A stretch of DNA of 64,000 nt, from positions 78,900 through 142,899 of the forward strand of contig NZ_SCHN01000016.1 of the NCBI RefSeq assembly GCF_004120195.1, in the 5' to 3' direction. Within the stretch, counting starts at the first letter, position 1, and each line of letters starts with the position of its first letter. Positions 38,093 through 47,116 of the stretch are shown here, in pieces. The translations under genes were made by a program, and so were the position numbers. The DNA is from Enterovibrio baiacu. Lineage in GTDB: Bacteria > Pseudomonadota > Gammaproteobacteria > Enterobacterales > Vibrionaceae. The notes beneath the pieces were generated by a model. It was not told where the DNA came from. It did not search any database and saw nothing but the letters and a program-made list of their open reading frames with translations.

Positions 38093-39034
38093 ATGCAAAC
38101 TGACTCCCATACATTGATAGATATCCCATTTAACTTTCGCCATACCTGTTGGTTTTGTGGTGAGCCTGCTTCTCGAGAGCTGAACTTTCCACGTCGTGCT
38201 AACAAGAACGTAGAACATGCGCTGTTGGCGATCCCCGCATGCAAAGAGTGTGAGGCAATCTCATACCCTCGTGACATCAAATCCATTTGGCAATTACGCG
38301 CCCATATCAAACAAAAGCTGATGACCAAATACACCAAACACCTCGCTGTTGGTGAAAACTGGACGAAGGAAGAGCTAGAAGACAGTGAGTTTTCAGGCTC
38401 GATATTGGGTGGATTCGGTGAAAGTGCGTGGCAGATGTATGAAATCGCCAAGCAGCGAATCGCTTACGAAGGCTGGCCGCTGATCGTCGATGGTTTGCCA
38501 TTTTATGCTATCGATGACACGAGCAGTTTTGAATTTGATGGCACGCACTACGCCTCGCTTGCTGCGTGTATCGAATTCTTTGTCAACGCGAGTGATGTGG
38601 ACAGAGATCTGCTGACGCAAGTGGTGGACATTGTCACACCAGCACGCTTCGGTTACGCCCTGAAAATCGCCAAGCTGAATAAACGCATTTCCCCGTCAAG
38701 GCGCACGCAAATCATTGATGACATCGCCGTTCAGGAAGTAGAAGACCGCGAAGCCGAGCGCGAACGGTTGGCAATGAACGCCCAAGATCATGCCATTGTC
38801 GATGTCTCCGTATCAGGCGCTACTGCACCCACGTTCGCCATTCAATGGGCGATGGATAGAGGCGCACACACGCTATCAGCACTTTGCCTACTAGAAGATG
38901 ACTACTTTGATGACTTCCAGTACCTCGGCGGCGCAGGTGCTTTCGCATCCTACAACGGCTTACAGTTGTATTTAGCAGCCAGAGAAGATGCTGCATGGGC
39001 GGAAGAGAATGATCCTAATAAGGATATGTGGTGA
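38093..39034 (+). CDS. Hypothetical protein with N-terminal Cys4 zinc motif
   Basis: 313 residues, family not recognised. CWFCG (Cys19, Cys22) and ACKEC (Cys50, Cys53) form a likely zinc-binding treble-clef or ribbon, the pattern seen in HNH-nuclease-like and nucleic-acid-binding proteins, but I see no HNH catalytic histidines that would confirm a nuclease. The middle (about 190-235) is basic and charged (AKLNKRISPSRRTQIIDD). The C-terminus is acidic. It stands alone, with the gdhA promoter region downstream. Binding to nucleic acid is plausible but unproven. Confidence 0.6.
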   Translation: MQTDSHTLIDIPFNFRHTCWFCGEPASRELNFPRRANKNVEHALLAIPACKECEAISYPRDIKSIWQLRAHIKQKLMTKYTKHLAVGENWTKEELEDSEFSGSILGGFGESAWQMYEIAKQRIAYEGWPLIVDGLPFYAIDDTSSFEFDGTHYASLAACIEFFVNASDVDRDLLTQVVDIVTPARFGYALKIAKLNKRISPSRRTQIIDDIAVQEVEDREAERERLAMNAQDHAIVDVSVSGATAPTFAIQWAMDRGAHTLSALCLLEDDYFDDFQYLGGAGAFASYNGLQLYLAAREDAAWAEENDPNKDMW

Positions 39035-39371
39035 GTCTGATACAGCCGTTTTTATCACTTCCCTTTTACTTTTTTCTTCAAAGTTGAAGGGCGTGAATTG
39101 CATCTCGTCGTAAGCATTGCTAAGGCACCTTAAGACACGTCTAATGCGCTGTTTTTTGAGATATGTGACTCTACCGATTTACATTACTCCTAAGTCCAAA
39201 TAAACAAAACAAAATATTTTAATCTCGGATTTTGATGTGTGATTAAAAACCATCGCTTCTTATTTATAGCGTGGGTGGTGAACCTGATATAACCGTCGAT
39301 GGAATAAAATATACCCATATAGATGCATATCTATTCATAGGGAAGTTTGACTTACAGAGACGGAGTTCGTG
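39035..39371. promoter_or_regulatory. gdhA upstream region with inverted repeat
   Basis: About 337 bp, AT-rich. ATAGAT-GCAT-ATCTAT at 39319-39334 is a perfect inverted repeat within a larger imperfect palindrome bounded by CCC and GGG, 38 bp upstream of the gdhA start. It may be an operator; the protein is unknown. Confidence 0.35.
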
Positions 39372-40718
39372 ATGACAGAAGTGATGCTTAAAGACGCGTT
39401 TTTGTCGCGTGTTGCTAAAAATAACCCCAACCAGCCTGAGTACCTTCAGGCGGTGACAGAAGTAATAACCTCCATATGGCCCTTCGTTGAAAAGAACCCT
39501 AAATACATTGAAGCGGGGATCCTTGAGCGTTTGGTTGAGCCGGAACGTTTAATTCAATTTCGCGTGAGTTGGGTCGACGATAACGGCAAAGTGAACGTTA
39601 ACCGAGCGTTTCGTGTTCAACATAACTCTGCGATTGGTCCATACAAAGGAGGGATGCGTTTTCATCCTTCGGTCAATTCTTCAGTACTCAAGTTTTTGGC
39701 CTTTGAGCAGACGTTTAAAAACGCGTTAACAACCTTACCAATGGGCGGTGGTAAAGGGGGCAGTGATTTTGATCCGAAAGGCAGAAGTGACAACGAGATC
39801 ATGCGTTTTTGTCAGGCGCTGATGCTTGAACTGCACCGTCATTTAGGCGCTGATACGGACGTTCCTGCGGGCGATATCGGCGTGGGAGCGCGAGAAGTGG
39901 GCTTCATGACGGGCATGATGAAGAAGCTGTCTAACAGTGCCGAATGCGTATTTACCGGAAAAGGTTTGTCTTTTGGTGGCAGCTTGATCCGCCCAGAAGC
40001 CACAGGCTATGGCCTGCTTTACTTTGTTGAAGCGATGTTGAAGGAAAAAAGACAAACATTGGTTGGGAAGCGTGTAGGTGTGTCGGGATCGGGGAACGTT
40101 GCACAATTTGCCATTGAGAAAGCGATGGAAATGGGCGGCAAAGTGATCACTGCATCCGATTCATGTGGCACCGTTTATGACCCTGAAGGCTTTACGCCCG
40201 AAAAGCTTTCAATTCTGATGGACATTAAAAATGTAAAACGTGGTCGCGTTGCAGATTACGCACTTAAAATGGGGCTGACTTACGCTGAGGGCGCGAAGCC
40301 TTGGCAATACGAAATGGATATCGCGCTGCCCTGTGCAACGCAGAATGAACTCACGGTTAATGACGCTGAAATGTTGGCTGGAAACGGCGTTCAGCTGGTT
40401 GCCGAGGGCGCGAACATGCCAAGTACGGCTGATGCTGTTGCTGTGTTCAACAATGTCGGTATTCTCTATGCGCCTGGCAAAGCAGCCAACGCAGGCGGTG
40501 TAGCAACCTCAGGTCTAGAAATGAGCCAAAACGCGCTTCGTTTGGGTTGGAGTCGTGAGGAAGTTGATCAGCGCTTGCAAGACATCATGCGTCGAATTCA
40601 CGATACCTGCGTGGAATATGGCCGTGATGAGTCAGGAAAGGTGAACTACGAACTCGGTGCGAACATCGCTGGGTTTGTGAAGGTGGCGGATGCGATGTTG
40701 GCACAAGGTGTGTGTTAA
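39372..40718 (+). CDS. gdhA: NADP-specific glutamate dehydrogenase
   Basis: 448-residue hexameric cytoplasmic enzyme that aminates 2-oxoglutarate to glutamate with NADPH and ammonium (E. coli GdhA has 447). The catalytic motif LPMGGGKGGSDFDPKG is near residue 122, with PAGDIGVGAREVGFM and the Rossmann region VGVSGSGNVAQFAIEKA following. GPYKGGMRFHPSVN also matches. I choose the ATG at 39372 over the GTG just before it. It stands alone and is convergent with the RTX gene. Confidence 0.95.
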   Translation: MTEVMLKDAFLSRVAKNNPNQPEYLQAVTEVITSIWPFVEKNPKYIEAGILERLVEPERLIQFRVSWVDDNGKVNVNRAFRVQHNSAIGPYKGGMRFHPSVNSSVLKFLAFEQTFKNALTTLPMGGGKGGSDFDPKGRSDNEIMRFCQALMLELHRHLGADTDVPAGDIGVGAREVGFMTGMMKKLSNSAECVFTGKGLSFGGSLIRPEATGYGLLYFVEAMLKEKRQTLVGKRVGVSGSGNVAQFAIEKAMEMGGKVITASDSCGTVYDPEGFTPEKLSILMDIKNVKRGRVADYALKMGLTYAEGAKPWQYEMDIALPCATQNELTVNDAEMLAGNGVQLVAEGANMPSTADAVAVFNNVGILYAPGKAANAGGVATSGLEMSQNALRLGWSREEVDQRLQDIMRRIHDTCVEYGRDESGKVNYELGANIAGFVKVADAMLAQGVC

Positions 40719-40805
40719 GTCTTATCTGCATGGCATTGGAGCAGCCCCTTCTATAAGGAAGGTTTGATTATTACTTAAGCTTGGATGCCTTCTGTGAGTT
40801 AAACG

Positions 40806-40832
40806 AAAAAACGGCCCATCAGGGCCGTTTTA
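40806..40832. terminator. Terminator between gdhA and the RTX gene
   Basis: AAAAAACGGCCC-ATCA-GGGCCGTTTT; the A-run on the left gives a U-run for the minus-strand RTX transcript and the T-run serves gdhA. Confidence 0.85.
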
Positions 40833-40854
40833 CGTTGTGTGAAACGCAGTTCAA

Positions 40855-43800
40855 TTAGGTGAAATCGAACAAGTCTTCATTCAGGGTATCCGCCGAGATG
40901 TTCTCGAGCGTGATGGTTGCTGCACCATCGTTAACGGATATCACAGTGTCTGCACCACTTTGTGTGAATGAAAGCAGGGCGTAGTCATTCGCGAGTGAAC
41001 TATCGATTTCAATGGTGTCTTGGCGTGCATTAAAATCAGTGATGATGTCTTTACCTGATTCGCTGTCAAAGTAGAAGATATCGTCATTCTTGCCGCCGGT
41101 TAGTGTGTCATTTCCTGTGCCGCCAGTGAGGAAATCATTTCCGTTTCCGCCGAGCAAGGTATCGTTGCCTTCACCGCCATTCAGCATATCATCGCCTTGG
41201 TTACCTTCCAGCAAATCGTCGCCGTCTTCCCCGTAAAGTGCATCGTTGTTGGTTGCGCCTTCAAGGCTGTCAGTGTCGTAGTTGAAGAACAGCTCTACAC
41301 TTGCGGTTGCGCCGTCGGCATCGACCAAGAAGTAGCTGCCGTCTTCCGTTTGAACAATCACAGGTGGTGTTTGATCATTCTGAATACCTGTGACATTCAG
41401 TTGGAATACGAAGGTGCCATCTTCACCAATGGTATACAGATCAACACCTGCCGTGGCATTTGGCATCACGAATACGGGTTCACCATCCACGTAGCCAGCG
41501 GAGGACATGTAAGCACCCGCGCCATCAACCGTGTCGGTCAGTGTCATTGAACCATCAGCTCCCAATTCAAAGAGTGACGCCTGATCGCTGCCATTGCTTG
41601 ATGCAATCACATAGGTTGTTCCGTCCGCTTTTTCATAGAAGTTTGCCGAGTTCCCGCCGCCTGCTTTAACAGATTGAGAATCCACCAAAGTGAGGTTGCC
41701 TGTGGCACTGCTGACGGCATAGGTGTTCACACTATCATTGCCACTAGAGACGACGAAGGTGCCGCTGTCAGTGGTGACAATGTCGATGCCTGAAACGACA
41801 TCACCGGCTGCGATGGACGTGCCTGTTTCTGCGATTTTTCCTGTCTCGGGATCATAGGTCAGGATGTCGATGCGGTCGTTCTGTGCGCGCGTGGCGTAGA
41901 TGTACTCTGTGCCATCGTTCGCTTCATAGGCGACGTTTTCGCGAACGATACCGCCACGTAGGCCGGTTTGCGAACCGCCAAAGTAGGAAAGTCCGCCATT
42001 CAATGACAACTGACCGTCTTCGGAGATATGCCAAGTGGTGATGGAGCCGCTGTTTTGCGAGGTGACAAACAGGGTTTCTTGTCCATCAATGTTAGACACA
42101 TTGGATTGGGTTAAACCGTTACCCATTGCACCGACAGATAAGCCAGCATCTGCAAATTGAGACGTGATGTCGCCGCCCGATGTTGAGGTCACCGTACCCG
42201 TGCTGTTGTTGTAACTGATGCGGTCGGTTTCGGTGAGTGTTCCATCATTTTCAACGCGTGAGATGATGGTTGTGCCGCTGTAACCGAAGCTGGTAGAAAT
42301 TACGTATGGCACACCGTCAACGTCGACCGTTGTGGTGTTCCAGCTTGAGTTAGTGCCGTTCGTGACGGCGTTGTTGCTCGCACCGAGCAACAGGTTTGAT
42401 GACGTGCCATCGTCGCCCACAAGGTGGTCGTTGCCATCACCGCCATGAAGCTCGTCGTTATCTGCGCCGCCTTTCAGTAAGTCGTCACCGTTTCCGCCAT
42501 CAAGGTAGTCATCGCCTTCTTCGCCGAACAACCTATCATTAAACGCATTGCCGTGGACGAAGCCCGTTGCGAGTTCGACAGTGGACGCATTGCCGTCTCC
42601 ATCGACCAAGAAGTATTTGCCGTTTTCGGTTTGAACGATGACAGGAGGCGTTTGATCGTTTTCCATGTCAGTAATGGTGGAGCGCAGAACCAGCGTGCCG
42701 TCTTCGGCGATGGTGTAGAGATCAACACCTTCTGTCGCATTTGGCATGACGAATACAGGTTCGCCTTCCACGTAACCCGCAGAAGACATGTACGCACCGC
42801 CGCCATCAACGGTGTCGGTCAAAGTGAGAGAGCCGTTAGCGCCTACTTCAAACAGGGATGCTTGGTCGCTGCCGTTGCTTGATGAAATGGCGTAGGTCGT
42901 GCCGTCTGCGGTTTGGTAGAAGTTTACAGAGTTGCCGCCGCCTGCTTTGACGGATTCTGTATCAACCAGTGAAAGGTTGCCCGTTGCGGAATCCACGGCG
43001 TAAATGTTGACGCTGTCATTTGCGCTGGAAGCAAGGTAAGTGCCGCTGTCCGTGGTGATGATATCAATGCCAGACACCCAATCGCCCGCCGCAACAGATG
43101 TCCCTGTCTCTGCGATTTTGCCTGTTGCTGGGTCGTAGGTCAGAATATCGATGCGGTCATTTTGTGAACGGGTCGCGTAAATGTATTCCGAGCCGTCGTC
43201 GGCTTCGAAAACCACGTTCTCTCGCACGATGCCGCCACGCAGCCATGTTTGAGAGCCGCCGAAGGCTGATAAGCCGCCGTCCAATGATAATTGACCGTCT
43301 TCAGAGATGTGCCATGTCGTGATCGAGCCGCTGTTTTGAGAGGTTAAAAACAGGGTAGGTTGGCCATCAACCACTGACATGTTCGATTGTGTGAGGCCAT
43401 TACCAAGTGCACCCACAGACAAGCCTGCATCGGTAATTTGTGACGTGATGTCACCACCAGACGTGGACGTGACCACGCCTGTGCTGTTGTTGTAGCTGAT
43501 GCGATCTGTTTCAGTCAGTGTGCCGTCAGTTTCTACACGCGAAATGATGGTAGTGCCGCTGTAACCAAAGCTGGTTGATACCACGTAAGGGACGCTATCA
43601 ATGGTAATTGTTGTGGTATTCCAGGCGTTATTGGCTTCACCTTCTGTCGCTGGGCCTGCGGCTTCAATGCGCACAACGCCATCTTCGCCACTGTTGCCTG
43701 AACCTGCATTTGGATCGGTTCCATCATCGCCAATCAGGCGATCATTACCCGCGCCACCAAACAAGGTGTCGTTATCATAACCACCATCTAATTGGTCGTT

Positions 43801-44397
43801 GCCGTTGCCACCGCGCAGTGTATCGTCGCCCTTGTCGCCGTAGAGCACATCATTGCCTTCTTGCCCCCAAAGGGAATCATTGTCATCGCCACCATGCATG
43901 GTGTCGCCGCCGTCGCCGCCCCAAAGCACATCGTTGCCTTGGTCGCCATTCACGGTATCGTCGCCGTCGTCACCGAAGATGACGTCGTTACCTTCGCCGC
44001 CATTCGCGACATCATCATCATCGCCAGCGCGGATTTTGTCGTCGCCAGTGCCGCCGTATAGGGTATCGCTGCCTTCGTTACCGAAAAGGCGATCTGCGCC
44101 GCTGCCACCTGAGATGGTGTCATCACCTAGGCCGCCTTCTACAAGGTCGTCGCCATCATCACCAAATAGGTTGTCGTTATCGAAACCGCCGCGAACCCAA
44201 TCGTTGCCGGCATCGCCATGTACCTCATCTGTTCCGTCGCCGCCGATCACCGTATCGTCGCCGTCACCGCCGTAGATGAAATCCGTATCGCCATCGCCTT
44301 GAATGTAATCATTCCCGTCGTGGCCATAAATGGTGTCTACGCCTGTCGTTCCTCGAAGTCTATCGTCACCGTTTGTCCCATTGATGATGTTTGACAT
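40855..44397 (-). CDS. Large RTX calcium-binding protein with duplicated beta-propeller-like domain
   Basis: 1180 residues without a Sec signal, fitting type I secretion. RTX nonapeptides (GGxGxDxUx) fill residues about 8-226, a short block about 620-662, and about 1045-1115. Between them are two near-identical domains (about 256-609 and 683-1036, offset 427 residues) rich in short beta-strand repeats such as YATRSQNDRIDILTYDPATGKI, resembling lactonase-type beta-propellers. The C-terminal 60 residues (FYFDSESGKDIITDFNARQDTI...) are the usual Peptidase-M10-serralysin-like/T1SS end. No T1SS transporter genes are nearby. It may be a Ca2+-dependent surface or secreted enzyme/adhesin; activity unknown. 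Confidence 0.82.
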   Translation of the reverse strand: MSNIINGTNGDDRLRGTTGVDTIYGHDGNDYIQGDGDTDFIYGGDGDDTVIGGDGTDEVHGDAGNDWVRGGFDNDNLFGDDGDDLVEGGLGDDTISGGSGADRLFGNEGSDTLYGGTGDDKIRAGDDDDVANGGEGNDVIFGDDGDDTVNGDQGNDVLWGGDGGDTMHGGDDNDSLWGQEGNDVLYGDKGDDTLRGGNGNDQLDGGYDNDTLFGGAGNDRLIGDDGTDPNAGSGNSGEDGVVRIEAAGPATEGEANNAWNTTTITIDSVPYVVSTSFGYSGTTIISRVETDGTLTETDRISYNNSTGVVTSTSGGDITSQITDAGLSVGALGNGLTQSNMSVVDGQPTLFLTSQNSGSITTWHISEDGQLSLDGGLSAFGGSQTWLRGGIVRENVVFEADDGSEYIYATRSQNDRIDILTYDPATGKIAETGTSVAAGDWVSGIDIITTDSGTYLASSANDSVNIYAVDSATGNLSLVDTESVKAGGGNSVNFYQTADGTTYAISSSNGSDQASLFEVGANGSLTLTDTVDGGGAYMSSAGYVEGEPVFVMPNATEGVDLYTIAEDGTLVLRSTITDMENDQTPPVIVQTENGKYFLVDGDGNASTVELATGFVHGNAFNDRLFGEEGDDYLDGGNGDDLLKGGADNDELHGGDGNDHLVGDDGTSSNLLLGASNNAVTNGTNSSWNTTTVDVDGVPYVISTSFGYSGTTIISRVENDGTLTETDRISYNNSTGTVTSTSGGDITSQFADAGLSVGAMGNGLTQSNVSNIDGQETLFVTSQNSGSITTWHISEDGQLSLNGGLSYFGGSQTGLRGGIVRENVAYEANDGTEYIYATRAQNDRIDILTYDPETGKIAETGTSIAAGDVVSGIDIVTTDSGTFVVSSGNDSVNTYAVSSATGNLTLVDSQSVKAGGGNSANFYEKADGTTYVIASSNGSDQASLFELGADGSMTLTDTVDGAGAYMSSAGYVDGEPVFVMPNATAGVDLYTIGEDGTFVFQLNVTGIQNDQTPPVIVQTEDGSYFLVDADGATASVELFFNYDTDSLEGATNNDALYGEDGDDLLEGNQGDDMLNGGEGNDTLLGGNGNDFLTGGTGNDTLTGGKNDDIFYFDSESGKDIITDFNARQDTIEIDSSLANDYALLSFTQSGADTVISVNDGAATITLENISADTLNEDLFDFT
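41290..42351 (-). repeat. Internal duplication in the RTX gene, copy B
   Basis: Encodes residues about 683-1036. It matches copy A (42571-43632) at a spacing of 1281 bp with very similar protein (shared stretches such as GYSGTTIISRVE and YNNSTG). The boundaries are approximate. Confidence 0.85.
42571..43632 (-). repeat. Internal duplication in the RTX gene, copy A
   Basis: Encodes residues about 256-609, the partner of copy B. The two are separated by an RTX block of about 50 residues. The boundaries are approximate. Confidence 0.85.
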
Positions 44398-44962
44398 TCC
44401 TTTATCCCTCTGTTGATTAATGCGCGTCTTGTTGTGGTTATAAAATGAGCGCTTGGTTGAGTGGCATTACTATAAATGTGGATATTTGGACTTTGAAATA
44501 AAGGGCATCTCTCACTTAAGACATACTGATCATTTATAAGGCGAGAAGAGAGGAAAAGAGGGAAAAAGCATGAGTTGGCATTTGGGCTAAATGAATATTA
44601 CTGAATGTTTAAGCGTTATCTAGCATCGTTTTAAACATTAGTGATCTCTTAACTATATATAATATAGAGAGTTACCAGAAAAATCTTTCGTGGGATGATA
44701 TCTCGAAATTGTTGAGTTTATGCGACTTGCTCCAACATGATGAAAAAAGCATGAAGTTACTGTTTTGTTGTGGATTGGAATGGGTATCACTGCTTGAAAG
44801 TTTCCTCTAATACACATAAATGGCACCGACGTAGGCAAAATTGCAAGGTGTTTAAAAAATGAGATCTAAGAATTCACAACGTTCTTACACCCGGTGGATC
44901 AGTTGGCGGTAGACTGCTTCATCAATTTTCTCGTCTTTTGAAAGTGAAAGGTTCTGCGGTTT
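44398..44962. other. Intergenic region between RTX and PAP2 genes
   Basis: About 565 bp, AT-rich, between divergent genes. A 61-codon minus-strand frame inside it has no ribosome-binding site or family pattern and was not called. No terminator, tRNA or repeat was recognised; it likely holds both promoters. Confidence 0.45.
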
Positions 44963-45694
44963 ATGGTTTTTCAGAAAAAATATGGATTGATGTGCGCTGT
45001 ATTGCTTTGCATGTTTTTGTCTTTTTCTGCGCTTGTTTCAATGCGCTTTTCGTTTGTTGGTGAAGTGAATGACGCAGTGGGTGCAGCGTTTTCTTTGCTG
45101 TCGTGGTCTGCGGGTCCTAAAGGGTTCTTGTTTACCACTGCGTTGCTTTGTGCCATTCCCTTTTTCTTAAAATGGCCTCGTCAGCGGGTGTTAGTGTGTT
45201 TGTCGTGCTTTGTGTTTGTGCTCGGCGCGAGTTTCGTCACCAAAACCGTGTTGAAATCGGTCACACAAGAACCTCGTCCTTACACGCATGTATTGGAGGA
45301 TCTAGATGCGGTAGATTCTGCGAACGCTTTCTATTTGATGTCGTCAGCAGAACGCGTGAATACGATTGAAGCGGTGAAGGGATCGGTGAGCGACTGGCGG
45401 TTGCCGCATTGGGAAAAAGAAACCAATTATTCGTTCCCTTCTGGGCACACGATTTTCGCAGCGTGTGCGGCCATTTTTTGGGGCGCGATTTTGCTGTCTG
45501 AAGGCTATCGTTTGTGCGCGGTGATATTGACAATGTGGGCAGGTCTTGTGGGCATGAGTCGGCTTTGGCTCGGCATGCATTGGCCTGTGGATCTTTTCGG
45601 TTCTCTCGTCTTCGCTACGGCGATCTGCTTCCTTGTTCCCGTTGTTGAAATTGCCATTTTCCGGCGAGGTCGGATACAAAATAACCAAGGGTGA
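44963..45694 (+). CDS. pgpB: PAP2-family lipid phosphatase, PgpB-like
   Basis: 243-residue membrane phosphatase of the PAP2 superfamily. The three motifs are visible: KSVTQEPRP (motif 1, about residue 95), PSGH in SFPSGHTIFAA (about 158) and SRLWLGMHWPVD (about 197). Between motifs 1 and 2 is a PgpB-like insertion (AVKGSVSDWRLPHWEKE). It dephosphorylates phosphatidylglycerol phosphate and undecaprenyl pyrophosphate in the inner membrane. The gene symbol is by similarity. Confidence 0.85.
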   Translation: MVFQKKYGLMCAVLLCMFLSFSALVSMRFSFVGEVNDAVGAAFSLLSWSAGPKGFLFTTALLCAIPFFLKWPRQRVLVCLSCFVFVLGASFVTKTVLKSVTQEPRPYTHVLEDLDAVDSANAFYLMSSAERVNTIEAVKGSVSDWRLPHWEKETNYSFPSGHTIFAACAAIFWGAILLSEGYRLCAVILTMWAGLVGMSRLWLGMHWPVDLFGSLVFATAICFLVPVVEIAIFRRGRIQNNQG

Positions 45695-45709
45695 TGTAAG
45701 GGGGGAATG

Positions 45710-45732
45710 AAAAGGGCGTGCGCCCTTTTTTT
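45710..45732 (+). terminator. Terminator after the PAP2 gene
   Basis: AAAAGGGC-GTGC-GCCCTTTTTTT stem-loop 16 bp after the stop. Confidence 0.82.
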
Positions 45733-45861
45733 ACGCCTGCGCGTTAGATTTTTAAACCGTGGGTGTTTGCTCAACTTTACGTGCATTCGCCCTGACAAAA
45801 ATGTTGTCTTTTTTCAGGTTTAGAAGTAAATAGTAACTACCTTCATTCTCTTGGTTCTCGC

Positions 45862-46239
45862 GTGGAAAAACTGCCCAAAAAGCTGCCATTTATCATGGTA
45901 TTGCTTACTGTGTTATTTTGCAGTTACGCCCTTGGTGTGATTGGGTTAAGTCATGCTAAAAATGTAATAAATAAGGCTGTCAGCCAAGAATCCGAACCAG
46001 ACACCAAGATCGACACATTAGCCCCGCGCATTGCGTCACCTCGTATACTCATTTCTGCGTCAGACCCGCTAGATAAAGATCCACTTTCTTGGCCAGTGTT
46101 GTTTGCCTCTTTTGCAAGCTTGCTGGCGTTGGGATGCATCTTGTATGGGTTTCCAAGAACACACCTTTTTATCGACACCGATCGCTTAGCGGGTTGGCAA
46201 GACGCCAACCTGCAATATCGATTTATTCACTCCCGCTAG
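45862..46239 (+). CDS. Hypothetical two-TM membrane protein
   Basis: 125 residues from a GTG; no family recognised. TM1 is at about 8-30 (LPFIMVLLTVLFCSYALGVIGL) and TM2 at about 75-95, with a polar stretch of 40 residues between. The ribosome-binding site is weak (CTTGG...), so the start is uncertain. It lies between a PAP2 phosphatase and a DedA gene, both membrane-lipid functions; that may hint at its role but is only context. Confidence 0.5.
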   Translation: MEKLPKKLPFIMVLLTVLFCSYALGVIGLSHAKNVINKAVSQESEPDTKIDTLAPRIASPRILISASDPLDKDPLSWPVLFASFASLLALGCILYGFPRTHLFIDTDRLAGWQDANLQYRFIHSR

Positions 46240-46377
46240 AAGCCAAACGTCGCGCGACACATTGACGCCTCTTTTTTCAGTGATCACGCCTAACGTGGCG
46301 TAACACGTCGTGTAGAACAATAAAAACCAATGACTCCGTAACACGCATTTCTAGCACCTTGGTATTTTGGAGAAACC

Positions 46378-47049
46378 ATGTTTGAAGCAATCCAAGAGGT
46401 TTTGGTCGCCATTTGGCACCAAGACTTCAATGCACTACTCACACCGGGCAGTGCAACCCTCATTTACATTCTTGTAGCGATTCTTATCAGCCTCGAGAGC
46501 GGCTTTCTCCCTGCGGCCCCTTTGCCATGTGACAGTATCGTCGTGCTTGTTGGCACCCTGTCTGCAGTGGGCGTGCTTGATCCTTTCCTTGCGTTCCCGA
46601 TGCTGATCATTGCGGCATCCATGGGCAGTTGGTTAGCATTTTCACAAGGTCGATGGCTAAACAGATTGCCTCTGGTGCAGTCTTGGTTGGCGAAAGTGCC
46701 TGAAAAGCAAATGCGGACAGTCGACGCGCTTTTATGCCGTCATGGTCTGGTGGCGTTGTTTATCGCGCGCTTTGTACCGGGTGTTCGTTCTGTGCTGCCG
46801 ATGATGATGGGGATGCGTGTTCATGAAGCACCGCGTTTTCATTACTTTGCGTGGTTGAGCGCCACCATGTGGGTGTTCTTGCTGTCGGGATTGGGTTACC
46901 TATTACCGTCATTGCCGGAGCCGATCAGCCGCTTAGTGACAATGGGGCTGATGGCAGCACCTGTGATCACCTTGTGTATTGCGATTTTGACGGCGATAAC
47001 GTGGCGCATTCGTAAGGCGCTGCAAGGAAATCTAAAACCTTCTGCATAA
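46378..47049 (+). CDS. DedA family membrane protein
   Basis: 223-residue DedA/SNARE-associated protein. The signature ALFIARFVPGVRSVLPMMMGM is near residue 120, with the amphipathic LESGFLPAAPLPCDSIVVLVG near 40. Three to four further helices follow. DedA proteins recycle undecaprenyl phosphate or scramble phospholipids in the inner membrane. The ATG at 46378 follows TTTGGAGA. It precedes a RodA-like gene by 67 bp, consistent with cell-wall lipid-carrier recycling, as does the nearby PgpB-like gene. Confidence 0.85.
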   Translation: MFEAIQEVLVAIWHQDFNALLTPGSATLIYILVAILISLESGFLPAAPLPCDSIVVLVGTLSAVGVLDPFLAFPMLIIAASMGSWLAFSQGRWLNRLPLVQSWLAKVPEKQMRTVDALLCRHGLVALFIARFVPGVRSVLPMMMGMRVHEAPRFHYFAWLSATMWVFLLSGLGYLLPSLPEPISRLVTMGLMAAPVITLCIAILTAITWRIRKALQGNLKPSA

Positions 47050-47116
47050 CATTGCTTTTGTGCGCGCTGACGTTAGTATTGCGCGCTTTCTTTAACTGAG
47101 TGAGATAGAGAGTTCC

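Noticed and set aside
43608..44275. Plus-strand reading frames opposite the RTX repeats (proline/serine- and histidine/arginine-rich)
   Set aside because: They are antisense shadows of the Gly-Asp-rich RTX repeats and have no ribosome-binding sites or family signatures.
44653..44838. 61-codon minus-strand frame in the RTX-PAP2 gap
   Set aside because: No ribosome-binding site, no recognisable domain, low-complexity AT-rich context.
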